The notes beneath the pieces are model-generated. The model ran no database searches. It worked only from the letters and a program-made list of their open reading frames with translations, and had not been told where the DNA came from. 6,803 nt of DNA from contig JAOUGQ010000159.1 in the NCBI GenBank assembly GCA_029865515.1, positions 1 through 6,803 on the forward strand. The letters are read 5' to 3'. The position numbers and the translations under genes are program-made. The DNA is from Nitrospirota bacterium. GTDB taxonomy: Bacteria; Nitrospirota; Nitrospiria; Nitrospirales; UBA8639. Of this stretch, positions 1-5,556 are shown one piece after another. Position 1 is the stretch's first letter; every line of letters starts with the position of its first letter.

Positions 1-2
1 TG

Positions 3-83
3 CCGGAACCGGAGCCTCCCCAAGGGCAGCCCGGTCAGCGGGCATGTTTAGTGGACAATCCATGCTCGGGGGAGTCCTCGTGA
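3..83 (+). CDS. Possible C-terminal tail of an upstream gene (partial)
   Basis: Reading from base 3 there is an open frame of 26 codons that enters from outside the window and stops at 81-83 (tga). Its residues start with a Pro/Glu-rich stretch (PEPEPPQGQPGQ). A short charged, proline-rich tail like this often follows the ATPase domain of a histidine kinase, which would suit a gene directly before a response regulator, but there is no recognisable domain in the visible part. It would overlap the following regulator start by about 20 bases, which suggests translational coupling. The alternative is that nothing is encoded in this frame and that the receiver frame, which is also open to the window edge, is the C-terminal part of a longer protein. 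Confidence 0.3.
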   Translation, partial: PEPEPPQGQPGQRACLVDNPCSGESS

Positions 84-454
84 TCGATGACGAACCGGAC
101 GTCCGAACCGTCATCCGTCTCACCTTAGAAAAAGCCGGTTACTATGTGGTGGTCGCTAAGGACGGAGAGCAAGCCATTCGGACCCTCAATGAAGGGGAAC
201 ATCCCATGGTCATTGACGTGATCATAACGGACATCCGCATGCCCAGGATTAACGGCCTCGAAGCCATCGCGTATTTTCAACGGGACTATCCCGGTATTCC
301 TCTGATCGTGTTAACGGGTTTTCCCGATTTGGCGATGGCCGTGCAACTCATGAACCGCGGGGTTACCGACTATCTGGTCAAACCAGTGGAACACGACAAA
401 CTCATGAGTGCCGTTGCCGACGCTCTGGCACAGCGAAGAATTCTGTGGTTTTGA
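62..454 (+). CDS. Single-domain response regulator (CheY-like receiver)
   Basis: This is a 130-residue receiver domain with no output domain, so it probably signals by protein contact or phosphotransfer rather than by binding DNA. Numbered from the ATG at 62, the acidic pair D9-D10 (VIDDEP) binds Mg2+. D57 in TDIRMP is the phospho-acceptor, T85 in VLTG is the switch threonine and K107 in YLVKP is the conserved lysine. All key residues are intact. An in-frame ATG at 44 would add six residues. I prefer 62 because the family usually starts just before the first beta strand and because a weak purine stretch (gtgga, 51-55) precedes it. The frame stays open to the window start, so a longer fused protein cannot be excluded. 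A histidine kinase gene follows 76 bp downstream on the same strand and is the likely partner. Confidence 0.9.
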   Translation: MLGGVLVIDDEPDVRTVIRLTLEKAGYYVVVAKDGEQAIRTLNEGEHPMVIDVIITDIRMPRINGLEAIAYFQRDYPGIPLIVLTGFPDLAMAVQLMNRGVTDYLVKPVEHDKLMSAVADALAQRRILWF

Positions 455-518
455 CGGTGGCGATATTGACACATCCAATGACGCCGACTCATTGCCGGGA
501 AGAAGGGATACTTTTATC

Positions 519-525
519 AAGGAGG
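519..525 (+). promoter_or_regulatory. Ribosome binding site of the histidine kinase
   Basis: The consensus Shine-Dalgarno sequence aaggagg lies 5 nt before the ATG at 531. It decides the start: the same frame has an ATG at 408, which would add 41 residues and overlap the response regulator, but that one has no comparable site. Confidence 0.85.
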
Positions 526-530
526 ATGTC

Positions 531-1739
531 ATGAAGACCTCCGACAGATGTAATCCGACTGATTCACTGAGTCTTTCATCCCCAGCAGAAAAGGAATGGG
601 CCTCAATGCCCTCTGAAAGAAATCATCACATAGGCACAGCAGACCACGCACCCCAAGGCTCGCATCAATTGAACAAGACTTCGCCCTCCCAAAAACCAGG
701 CGCTCCCCTGCGGTTAGCCTTGTGTACACGCCATCCCAAAAGCCTTCAGGCACTGTCACTCCTCGAATACATTCCGGGGGTTGAAATTGTCGGGATTGCC
801 GACCAACAGGTTCCAGATCAGGAACCAATGCAGGAGCAAGAGAGACAAGACCCATTGGGCACACCCACAACACTTCTTCTCAACCAGACATCTCCTCATA
901 TTCTCCTGGATTTCACCGATGATCCTCCGACTCAAGCCCTTGGAGATCCGCATCAATCAGCCAACACAGAAATTCCCGGACCCCATACGATGTCGCTTTT
1001 AAAGAAAATTGTCGAACATAAAAACGGGTTGGAACGACAGATGGCCCAAATAGAGAAATTGGCCAACATCGGCACACTGGCTTCCGGAATTTTGCATGAC
1101 ATCAATAACCCCTTATATGTCATTTTAGGTTTTTCTGAAAATCTTCTCGAAGAAAATCATTCCGTGGCAGTCCGGGATCAGGCCTTGGAAGTCCTACAGG
1201 CCACCAAACGGATTATCACGATGTGCCAGGATCTCAATCTCTATGCCCGTCAGAGTACACCTCAAAAATGTACCCTGGTCGACCTCACGCAACAACTTGA
1301 AGAAGCCATGAAAGTGGCCAGATTTTCGGTTGGGCTGGAGAACATCACTGTCGTCCGTGAATATTCCGCTCATCCCATCATCCTGGCGAGGCCGGAAGAA
1401 ATTGTGCAAATTCTTGTCAACCTGATTGTGAATGCCTTACAGGCCATGGATGGCCAAGGCACATTAACCCTCAGAGCGGGGCTTGCCGATCAGATAGCCA
1501 CCATCAGCATCGAAGATACCGGCCCGGGTATTCCTCAGGAACACATCCGAAAAATATTTGAACCGTTTTATACCACCAAACCTCCAGGGAAAGGGACGGG
1601 ATTGGGCCTTCACTCTGTGCGCTCGCTAGTCCAACAATATGGAGGGAAAATCCACCTCCAAAGCAACGTGGGCGAAGGGACAATTTTTCATCTTGAGTTC
1701 CCCCTTTCATCCGAATCGGTTCATTGCCGGAACTGCTGA
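531..1739 (+). CDS. Soluble sensor histidine kinase with Rossmann-like N-terminal region
   Basis: A 402-residue HisKA/HATPase_c kinase. The H-box is at LHDINNPL with phospho-accepting H189, the N-box is around N301 (LIVNALQAM), and the G1 box is DTGPGIP with D329. The F-box is FEPFYTTK and the G2 box is GKGTGLGL (353-360). All are intact, so it should be active. A helical linker at about 155-180 leads into the dimerisation helices. There is no transmembrane segment or signal peptide, so it is cytoplasmic and senses an internal or protein-borne cue. Residues 1-58 look unstructured and polar. Residues 60-135 read like an alternating beta/alpha fold, with LRLAL, then VEIVGIAD, then ILLDFTDDP. 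This resembles the NAD-binding-like front domain (VGIAD...DIIIDVTGDP) of some soluble kinases, but the glycine-rich loop is missing. It probably phosphorylates the upstream receiver, by proximity. The ligand is unknown. Confidence 0.92.
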   Translation: MKTSDRCNPTDSLSLSSPAEKEWASMPSERNHHIGTADHAPQGSHQLNKTSPSQKPGAPLRLALCTRHPKSLQALSLLEYIPGVEIVGIADQQVPDQEPMQEQERQDPLGTPTTLLLNQTSPHILLDFTDDPPTQALGDPHQSANTEIPGPHTMSLLKKIVEHKNGLERQMAQIEKLANIGTLASGILHDINNPLYVILGFSENLLEENHSVAVRDQALEVLQATKRIITMCQDLNLYARQSTPQKCTLVDLTQQLEEAMKVARFSVGLENITVVREYSAHPIILARPEEIVQILVNLIVNALQAMDGQGTLTLRAGLADQIATISIEDTGPGIPQEHIRKIFEPFYTTKPPGKGTGLGLHSVRSLVQQYGGKIHLQSNVGEGTIFHLEFPLSSESVHCRNC

Positions 1740-2048
1740 TTTTCGATCATTTCACAACTCCAATTGGCACAACTTGTACAAATCTGAATGCTGGTTGGGA
1801 TAGCACACAGGAAGAAGATTGACTCACATTGCTCGTTCAGCAGGTGGAAGAACGGGTGATGTGTAAAAAACTGGATTGCATATATCCGACAGCATCTAAT
1901 GCATGCTGCGCTTTTCACGGCCTCACTGTTTCGTCATCCTCGCCAGTGGTCTGCGGGGATCCATCCGAGGAAAATCAAAAGACGGATACCCGATAAAAAA
2001 TGTCGGGCATGACGGATGTGGGGATGGATTACCGATAGAAAATGGAAA
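1740..2048. other. Intergenic region between convergent genes
   Basis: This 309-bp stretch lies between the 3' ends of the kinase gene (+) and the CBS-domain gene (-). Open frames here are short, start without ribosome binding sites and look like nothing known. Its second part holds the palindromic element at 1932-2014. In the first part I see only short palindromes (CCAATTGG at 1760-1767, TTGTACAA at 1774-1781) and a 7-bp direct repeat CACAACT (1753-1759 and 1768-1774), none convincing as a functional site. No clear GC stem plus U-tract terminator is present for the kinase gene. Confidence 0.6.
1932..2014. repeat. Palindromic REP/MITE-like intergenic element (two-hairpin structure)
   Basis: The element has perfect inverted ends, CGTCAT (1932-1937) and ATGACG (2009-2014). 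Inside it are two hairpins. The left one pairs ATCCTCGC (1936-1943) with GCGGGGAT (1953-1960) around a 9-nt loop, with one G-U pair. The right one pairs CCCGA (1989-1993) with TCGGG (2003-2007) around an A-rich loop. Segments 1953-1965 and 1981-1993 also match as an imperfect inverted repeat (10 of 13). The style (CGTCAT-C-rich ... GGATCCA ... CCCGA-A-run-TCGGG-ATGACG) resembles dispersed intergenic palindromes known from many bacterial genomes. Sitting between two converging genes, it could act as a transcript end or mRNA-stabilising structure for either. Only one copy is in the window, so its repetitive nature is inferred. Confidence 0.55.
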
Positions 2049-2453
2049 TTACTCTTCAGACTCCACAAACTCTTTGGATACCGTCTTAAAATATGCCAGG
2101 AGATCCCGGACAGAAACGAGTCCCACAATTGTTTCGTTCTCGGTTACCGCCAGGTGCCGGATTTTTCGATCGGCCATCAGGTCTCTGGCATATTGTGGAG
2201 ACATGTTCCGGTCTACGGTAATAATCGGGCTGGACATTAATTTCTTCACCGTTAATTGCCCCACTTCGGCAGGTTGTTCCGCCACTGCTTGCACCACATC
2301 GGTTTCGGTCACAATTCCAAAAAACGCGGATTCCTTTTTGACCAACAAGGAACCAATTCGCTTGGCATGCATCTGTTTGGCCGCTTCTTGGATGCTCGCA
2401 TCCTCCGAAACAAAACTTAAATCACGTGTCATTAATTGTCCAATCGTGGCCAT
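2049..2453 (-). CDS. Two-CBS-domain protein
   Basis: A 134-residue protein made almost only of a tandem CBS pair (Bateman module). CBS1 spans about residues 4-58 and opens with the typical LMTRDL phrase. It ends with GIVTETD (46-52), the nucleotide-contacting G-x-x-T-x-x-D motif. CBS2 spans about 68-123 and ends with GLVSVRDL (S114, D117). Such modules bind AMP, ATP or other adenosine ligands and report energy state to a partner. As a stand-alone protein, this one has no visible effector domain, so its target is unknown. The ATG at 2453 is chosen because aaggagg lies 7 nt upstream; the ATG two codons earlier (2459) is too close to that site, and a longer reading from 2534 lacks support. It is transcribed away from the arsR-pst operon. 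Confidence 0.9.
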   Translation of the reverse strand: MATIGQLMTRDLSFVSEDASIQEAAKQMHAKRIGSLLVKKESAFFGIVTETDVVQAVAEQPAEVGQLTVKKLMSSPIITVDRNMSPQYARDLMADRKIRHLAVTENETIVGLVSVRDLLAYFKTVSKEFVESEE

Positions 2454-2460
2454 AGACATC

Positions 2461-2467
2461 CCTCCTT
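2461..2467 (-). promoter_or_regulatory. Ribosome binding site of the CBS-domain gene
   Basis: On the minus strand this reads aaggagg, 7 nt before the ATG at 2453. It favours that start over the ATG at 2459, which would leave only one base of spacing, and over the longer frame from 2534. Confidence 0.8.
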
Positions 2468-2550
2468 CTTCAAATTCCGAAAGGGCTATTGTGAAGGAAT
2501 TGTTTAAAAAGATCCAGATTGAGCCTGTCGCCATTTTCCCATCAGTTCAT

Positions 2551-2584
2551 GCTTTTGAAATTCGCTAACAAGCATTTGAAATTC
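2551..2584. repeat. 13-bp tandem direct repeat in the divergent promoter region
   Basis: GCTTTTGAAATTC (2551-2563) and GCATTTGAAATTC (2572-2584) match at 12 of 13 positions. They are spaced 21 bp start to start, about two DNA helical turns, so both copies face the same side. They lie just upstream of the predicted arsR -35 box (2596) and upstream of the CBS gene on the other strand. The layout suits a transcription factor binding as two tandem subunits, but I do not recognise the factor. Confidence 0.4.
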
Positions 2585-2595
2585 CGGACGAGCTC

Positions 2596-2622
2596 TTGAC
2601 TCGCTGGTAAATTTCATATAAA
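2596..2622 (+). promoter_or_regulatory. Sigma70-like promoter of arsR-pst
   Basis: A -35 box TTGACT (2596-2601) and a -10 box TATAAA (2617-2622) are each one base from consensus. The spacer is 15 bp, shorter than the optimal 17 bp. Transcription would start at about 2629-2632, giving a leader of about 55 nt before the ArsR ATG. The short spacer could make basal promoter strength low or dependent on DNA distortion, an arrangement best known from MerR-type promoters. The ArsR-like operator begins directly downstream of the -10 box. Confidence 0.5.
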
Positions 2623-2633
2623 AGGCTCTTCAT

Positions 2634-2649
2634 ATGAATACATATTCAT
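2634..2649. promoter_or_regulatory. ArsR/SmtB-type operator (perfect 7-2-7 inverted repeat)
   Basis: ATGAATA (2634-2640), a CA spacer, then TATTCAT (2643-2649) form a perfect palindrome. ArsR/SmtB repressors typically recognise imperfect inverted repeats with TGAA ... TTCA cores in A/T-rich flanks, and this site has that core and spacing style. It covers roughly +3 to +20 of the predicted transcript, so a bound repressor would block initiation or early elongation. The nearest gene downstream encodes an ArsR-family protein, so autoregulation is the natural reading. Binding itself is inferred. Confidence 0.6.
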
Positions 2650-2686
2650 TCCGAAGGTCTCCTTTTCCCTCCCATCCTGCGCCGAC

Positions 2687-2986
2687 ATGAAAACCAAAAA
2701 TCCCTCTCCTTCCTGCGCTAGCAAACTCAAGGTACTAGCCGACCCCACACGCCTGGCCGTGCTCGAATCACTGATGTCCGGACCGAAAATTGTCGGCGAA
2801 TTGATGGAGCAACTGGATGTGGAACAAAGTTTATTGTCCCATCACCTGGCCGTTTTACGCGATACCGGCTTAGTGGAATCCAGTCGAGACGGTAAGGCCA
2901 TGGTGTATCAATTGTCCACTTCCGTGTCCGACTCCTCGTCGGGCAAGGCCATCAATCTCGGATGTTGCAAAATTTCCTTTGATTAA
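2687..2986 (+). CDS. arsR: ArsR-family winged-helix transcriptional repressor
   Basis: A 99-residue ArsR/SmtB-type regulator of usual length. LKVLADPTRLAVLESL (14-29) is the family's opening helix. The helix-turn-helix spans about 34-63, with recognition helix QSLLSHHLAVLRDTGLV, and the wing is SRDGKAMVYQL (66-76). The classic metal motif ELCVCDL is absent; its place holds GELMEQLD. Cysteines are instead C10 and a vicinal pair C93-C94 near the C-terminus. Acidithiobacillus ferrooxidans ArsR binds arsenite with C-terminal cysteines including an adjacent pair, so an arsenite or thiol/metal-sensing role is plausible but not shown. The ATG at 2687 has no clear Shine-Dalgarno site, so expression may be low. 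It lies only 36 bp before pstS on the same strand and probably heads the operon. The gene symbol denotes family, not proven arsenic response. Confidence 0.88.
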   Translation: MKTKNPSPSCASKLKVLADPTRLAVLESLMSGPKIVGELMEQLDVEQSLLSHHLAVLRDTGLVESSRDGKAMVYQLSTSVSDSSSGKAINLGCCKISFD

Positions 2987-3022
2987 CCTTTCCTGTCTCG
3001 ATGAACTTACGAGAGCTGCCCT

Positions 3023-3874
3023 GTGAGTGAACCCACAAAAATGGCCACAGTCCAACGACCGGTAGCAGTTTTCCTGCGTTGTCTCCTTTGTGTCGGTGCC
3101 CTGTTAGGCCAATTTTCTGCGGAAGCGAAGGAAGGAAAGTTGGTGATTACCGGATCCAGCACGATGGCTCCGCTCGTATTGGAAATGGGGAAACGGTTTG
3201 AATCGTTACATCCAGGCACGCGAATCGACGTCCAGACCGGTGGCTCGTCACGCGGTATTGCAGATGCCGTGAATGGATTAGCGGATATCGGCATGGCTTC
3301 CCGCGCCCTCCAATCTCAAGAAGGAAATTTACATGGATTCGTCATTGCCTATGACGGCATCACCATCATTCTCCACGATTCGAATCCCATTCAGGAACTC
3401 ACCGATGACCAAATCAAGGGTATTTATTCCGGCATCATCACGAACTGGAAGACCGTGGGTGGACTGGATGCTCCGATTACGGTCGTGAACAAAGCGGAAG
3501 GTCGTTCAACGTTGGCGTTATTTCTGCACTACTTCACGCTCTCCAATCGTGACATCAAAGCCCATGTGGTCATCGGCGACAATGAACAGGGGATCAAAAC
3601 CGTGGCAGGCAATCCCCACGCGATTGGGTATGTCTCGATCGGCACGGCCCGGTACGATGCCACTTATGGCGTGCCGATTCGACTGCTGCCCTTACGAAAC
3701 ATTCCCGCAACGCTGGAAACTGTTCGAGAGGGAACCTTTCCACTCTCTCGCCCCCTCACACTTGTCACAAAAACGGAACCGACGGGACTAGCCAACACGT
3801 TCATCGAGTTCGCCCGTTCTCCTGCGACCCATGATCTCATCCTCCAACACTATTTCGTTCCACTCGCAGACTGA
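3023..3874 (+). CDS. pstS: Phosphate ABC transporter, periplasmic phosphate-binding protein
   Basis: A 283-residue periplasmic solute-binding protein of the short PstS type (PBP_like_2). It captures phosphate and delivers it to PstC/PstA. A signal peptide is visible: a hydrophobic core at about 13-30, with likely cleavage after AEA (33-35). The phosphate-loop signatures are GSSTMAP (44-50), TGGSSRGI (72-79) and DIGMASR (88-94). Others include AYDGITIIL and the IYSGIITNWKTVGG segment with its typical GRST loop afterwards. The GTG at 3023 is preceded by a weak gagag site 7 nt away; an ATG six codons later (3041) would give an equally good signal peptide, so the start is uncertain. The gap to arsR is 36 bp with no terminator, so co-transcription is likely. 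Its end overlaps the pstC start by 44 bp. Related binding proteins can prefer other oxyanions, but the full pst context supports phosphate. Confidence 0.93.
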   Translation: MSEPTKMATVQRPVAVFLRCLLCVGALLGQFSAEAKEGKLVITGSSTMAPLVLEMGKRFESLHPGTRIDVQTGGSSRGIADAVNGLADIGMASRALQSQEGNLHGFVIAYDGITIILHDSNPIQELTDDQIKGIYSGIITNWKTVGGLDAPITVVNKAEGRSTLALFLHYFTLSNRDIKAHVVIGDNEQGIKTVAGNPHAIGYVSIGTARYDATYGVPIRLLPLRNIPATLETVREGTFPLSRPLTLVTKTEPTGLANTFIEFARSPATHDLILQHYFVPLAD

Positions 3875-4718
3875 TCGTCTGCTGCTGTGGGGCCTTCGAC
3901 TCCTGTCGTTAATGGCCGGAGGCATTCTGCTGCTGGTTGTGGCCTTTCTGATTCTAGAATCATGGCCGGCCTTTCAGGATATCGGCCCGGCACGGTTTTT
4001 CACGGACCAGGACTGGTATCCCACGGAAAGACTGTACCTGCTCACACCCATGTTGTGGGGCACTCTGTGGGCCACACTGGGCTCAATCGTCCTCGCTGCT
4101 CCCCTCGGCATTCTGTCTGCGATATTTTGTCATTATTATGCCCCTCCCCTCCTTGCGACCTGGTACCGTCGTTTGATCGAACTTTTGGCAGGCATCCCCT
4201 CTGTGGTCTATGGGTTTTGGGGACTTGTGGTCCTGGTACCGGTGATTGGACAACTGCATCCACCCGGTCCGAGCCTGCTTGCCGGAATTCTGGTGCTGTT
4301 CTTGATGATTCTTCCCACCATCATGTTGGTGGCGCATGCCAGTTTTGCGAAGGTCCCCCTTTCGTACATCCACAGTGCCATGGCATTGGGCCTCGGCCGA
4401 TGGGCCATGATCCGGAACGTCCTGCTCCCCACCGCCAGGGCAGGCCTGTTCACCGGCATCCTGTTAGGAATTGCCAGGGCGCTCGGGGAGACCATGGCTA
4501 TTCTGATGGTCTGTGGAAATGTCGTGCAAACCCCTTCGAATCTCTTCGATCCGATTCGAACGCTCACCGCCAACATTGCGCTGGAAATGGCCTATGCCTT
4601 GGGCGATCATCGTTCCGCCTTGTTTGTGAGCGGGTTACTCCTTATGGGAATGGTGGTCGTGTTTGTCGTCATGGCCGAAGGCCTCCAATACCGGAAGCTC
4701 GATGACACCGCAAGATAG
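3831..4718 (+). CDS. pstC: Phosphate ABC transporter permease PstC
   Basis: A 295-residue inner-membrane permease that pairs with PstA to form the phosphate channel. About six membrane segments are visible, the first at about 22-43 and the second at about 74-100. Family hallmarks are ELLAGIPSVVYGFWGL (117-132), the EAA coupling loop ALGLGRWAMIRNVLLP (185-200), which contacts the ATPase, and RALGETMAILMVCGN (216-230). A periplasmic loop follows TM1 (SWPAFQDIGPARFFT). The ATG at 3831 lies 44 bp inside pstS and has no good ribosome binding site, so it probably depends on translational coupling. The next in-frame ATG (3912) would delete half of the first membrane helix and is unlikely. The C-terminus overlaps pstA by 17 bp. 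Confidence 0.94.
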   Translation: MISSSNTISFHSQTDRLLLWGLRLLSLMAGGILLLVVAFLILESWPAFQDIGPARFFTDQDWYPTERLYLLTPMLWGTLWATLGSIVLAAPLGILSAIFCHYYAPPLLATWYRRLIELLAGIPSVVYGFWGLVVLVPVIGQLHPPGPSLLAGILVLFLMILPTIMLVAHASFAKVPLSYIHSAMALGLGRWAMIRNVLLPTARAGLFTGILLGIARALGETMAILMVCGNVVQTPSNLFDPIRTLTANIALEMAYALGDHRSALFVSGLLLMGMVVVFVVMAEGLQYRKLDDTAR

Positions 4719-5556
4719 CAACCTTCAGGAACGGTGCGGCACGTTGATTGCCTGGGGAGCAGCCGGGTCGGTCACCATGGCCTTCCTTTGGCTGTTAGGC
4801 GATCTCCTCTGGCATGGGCTTTCGCATATTTCGTGGACCTTCCTGGTCTCTGCCCCACGGAACGCGGGGCGTGAAGGGGGTATTGGACCGATTCTCGTCT
4901 CCACTGGACTTATTGTCGGTATCTGTATGGCCGTGGCATTCCCAATCGGCTTGGGCACGGCGATCTTTTTGGCCGAATACACCCGCGACGATCGTCCGAT
5001 GGGACGACTCCTTCGTGGTTCACTGGATGTCCTGGCCGGTGTGCCCTCTATTGTGTTCGGTCTGTTTGGGAACGCCCTGTTCTGCCAGGCACTCGGCTTA
5101 GGCTTCTCCATTGCCTCCGGTGGTCTCACTCTGGCCTGTATGGTTTTGCCGATTTTAATCCGCACAACCGAAGAAGGGTTCCGTGCCATTCCTCTCGACC
5201 AGCGATTATCTGCCGCCGCGCTGGGGCTGTCGCGACAAACGACAGTCTGGGCCATACTGCTTCCGGCAGCAATCCCGGGTTTATTGGTTGGATCAATACT
5301 CGGCCTCGGACGGGCCTTCGCGGAAACCGCCGCTCTGATTTTTACGAGCGGCTATGTGGATCGAATGCCCGAATCGCTGATGGATTCCGGGCGGGCCCTT
5401 TCCGTCCATATTTATGACCTGGCAATGAATGTCGCCGGAGGCAATCCGAATGCCTATGCCACGGCTGTGGTCCTCGTTGGTCTTCTTGTCTTGATTAATC
5501 TTCTCGCTTCATGGATTGCTGAACGATGGACGACCGCCAATCATCTCCCGGCATAA
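4702..5556 (+). CDS. pstA: Phosphate ABC transporter permease PstA
   Basis: A 284-residue inner-membrane permease, the partner of PstC. The N-terminal helix is at about 13-36, followed by the family's periplasmic stretch SAPRNAGREGGIGPIL. Then come the conserved DVLAGVPSIVFGLFG (109-123), EEGFRAIP (157-164), the EAA loop ALGLSRQTTVWAILLPAAIPG (172-192, contacts PstB) and GRAFAETAALIFTSG (203-217). The ATG at 4702 is chosen: a ggaag purine run (4693-4697) precedes it and the length fits the family. The same frame can also start at a TTG at 4663, adding 13 residues, but this is less likely. It overlaps the pstC end by 17 bp and pstB by 31 bp, consistent with coupled translation of subunits of one complex. 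Confidence 0.94.
   Translation: MTPQDSNLQERCGTLIAWGAAGSVTMAFLWLLGDLLWHGLSHISWTFLVSAPRNAGREGGIGPILVSTGLIVGICMAVAFPIGLGTAIFLAEYTRDDRPMGRLLRGSLDVLAGVPSIVFGLFGNALFCQALGLGFSIASGGLTLACMVLPILIRTTEEGFRAIPLDQRLSAAALGLSRQTTVWAILLPAAIPGLLVGSILGLGRAFAETAALIFTSGYVDRMPESLMDSGRALSVHIYDLAMNVAGGNPNAYATAVVLVGLLVLINLLASWIAERWTTANHLPA

Noticed and set aside
466..471. Perfect TTGACA as a -35 box before the kinase gene
   Set aside because: No -10-like hexamer occurs 15-19 bp downstream; the nearest candidate (GATACT at 507) is 35 bp away.
408..530. 41-residue N-terminal extension of the histidine kinase from the ATG at 408
   Set aside because: It overlaps the response regulator by 47 bp and has no ribosome binding site, whereas the ATG at 531 has aaggagg 5 nt upstream.
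1721..1918. Minus-strand Cys-rich 65-codon frame after the kinase gene
   Set aside because: It overlaps the kinase 3' end, has no Shine-Dalgarno site and resembles no known family.
1903..2568. Long plus-strand open frame (221 codons) covering the CBS-domain gene
   Set aside because: It lies antisense to a clear two-CBS protein with a consensus ribosome binding site, and its translation is Ser/Thr/Arg-rich without any domain.
3887..4705. 272-codon open frame in another frame of pstC
   Set aside because: The translation is Pro/Gly/His/Arg-rich with no membrane segments or motifs, while the overlapping frame is an unmistakable PstC.
4725..5255. 176-codon minus-strand frame inside pstA
   Set aside because: It is an antisense shadow of a well-conserved permease gene; composition is biased (Pro/Arg/Ser) and there is no ribosome binding site or known domain.
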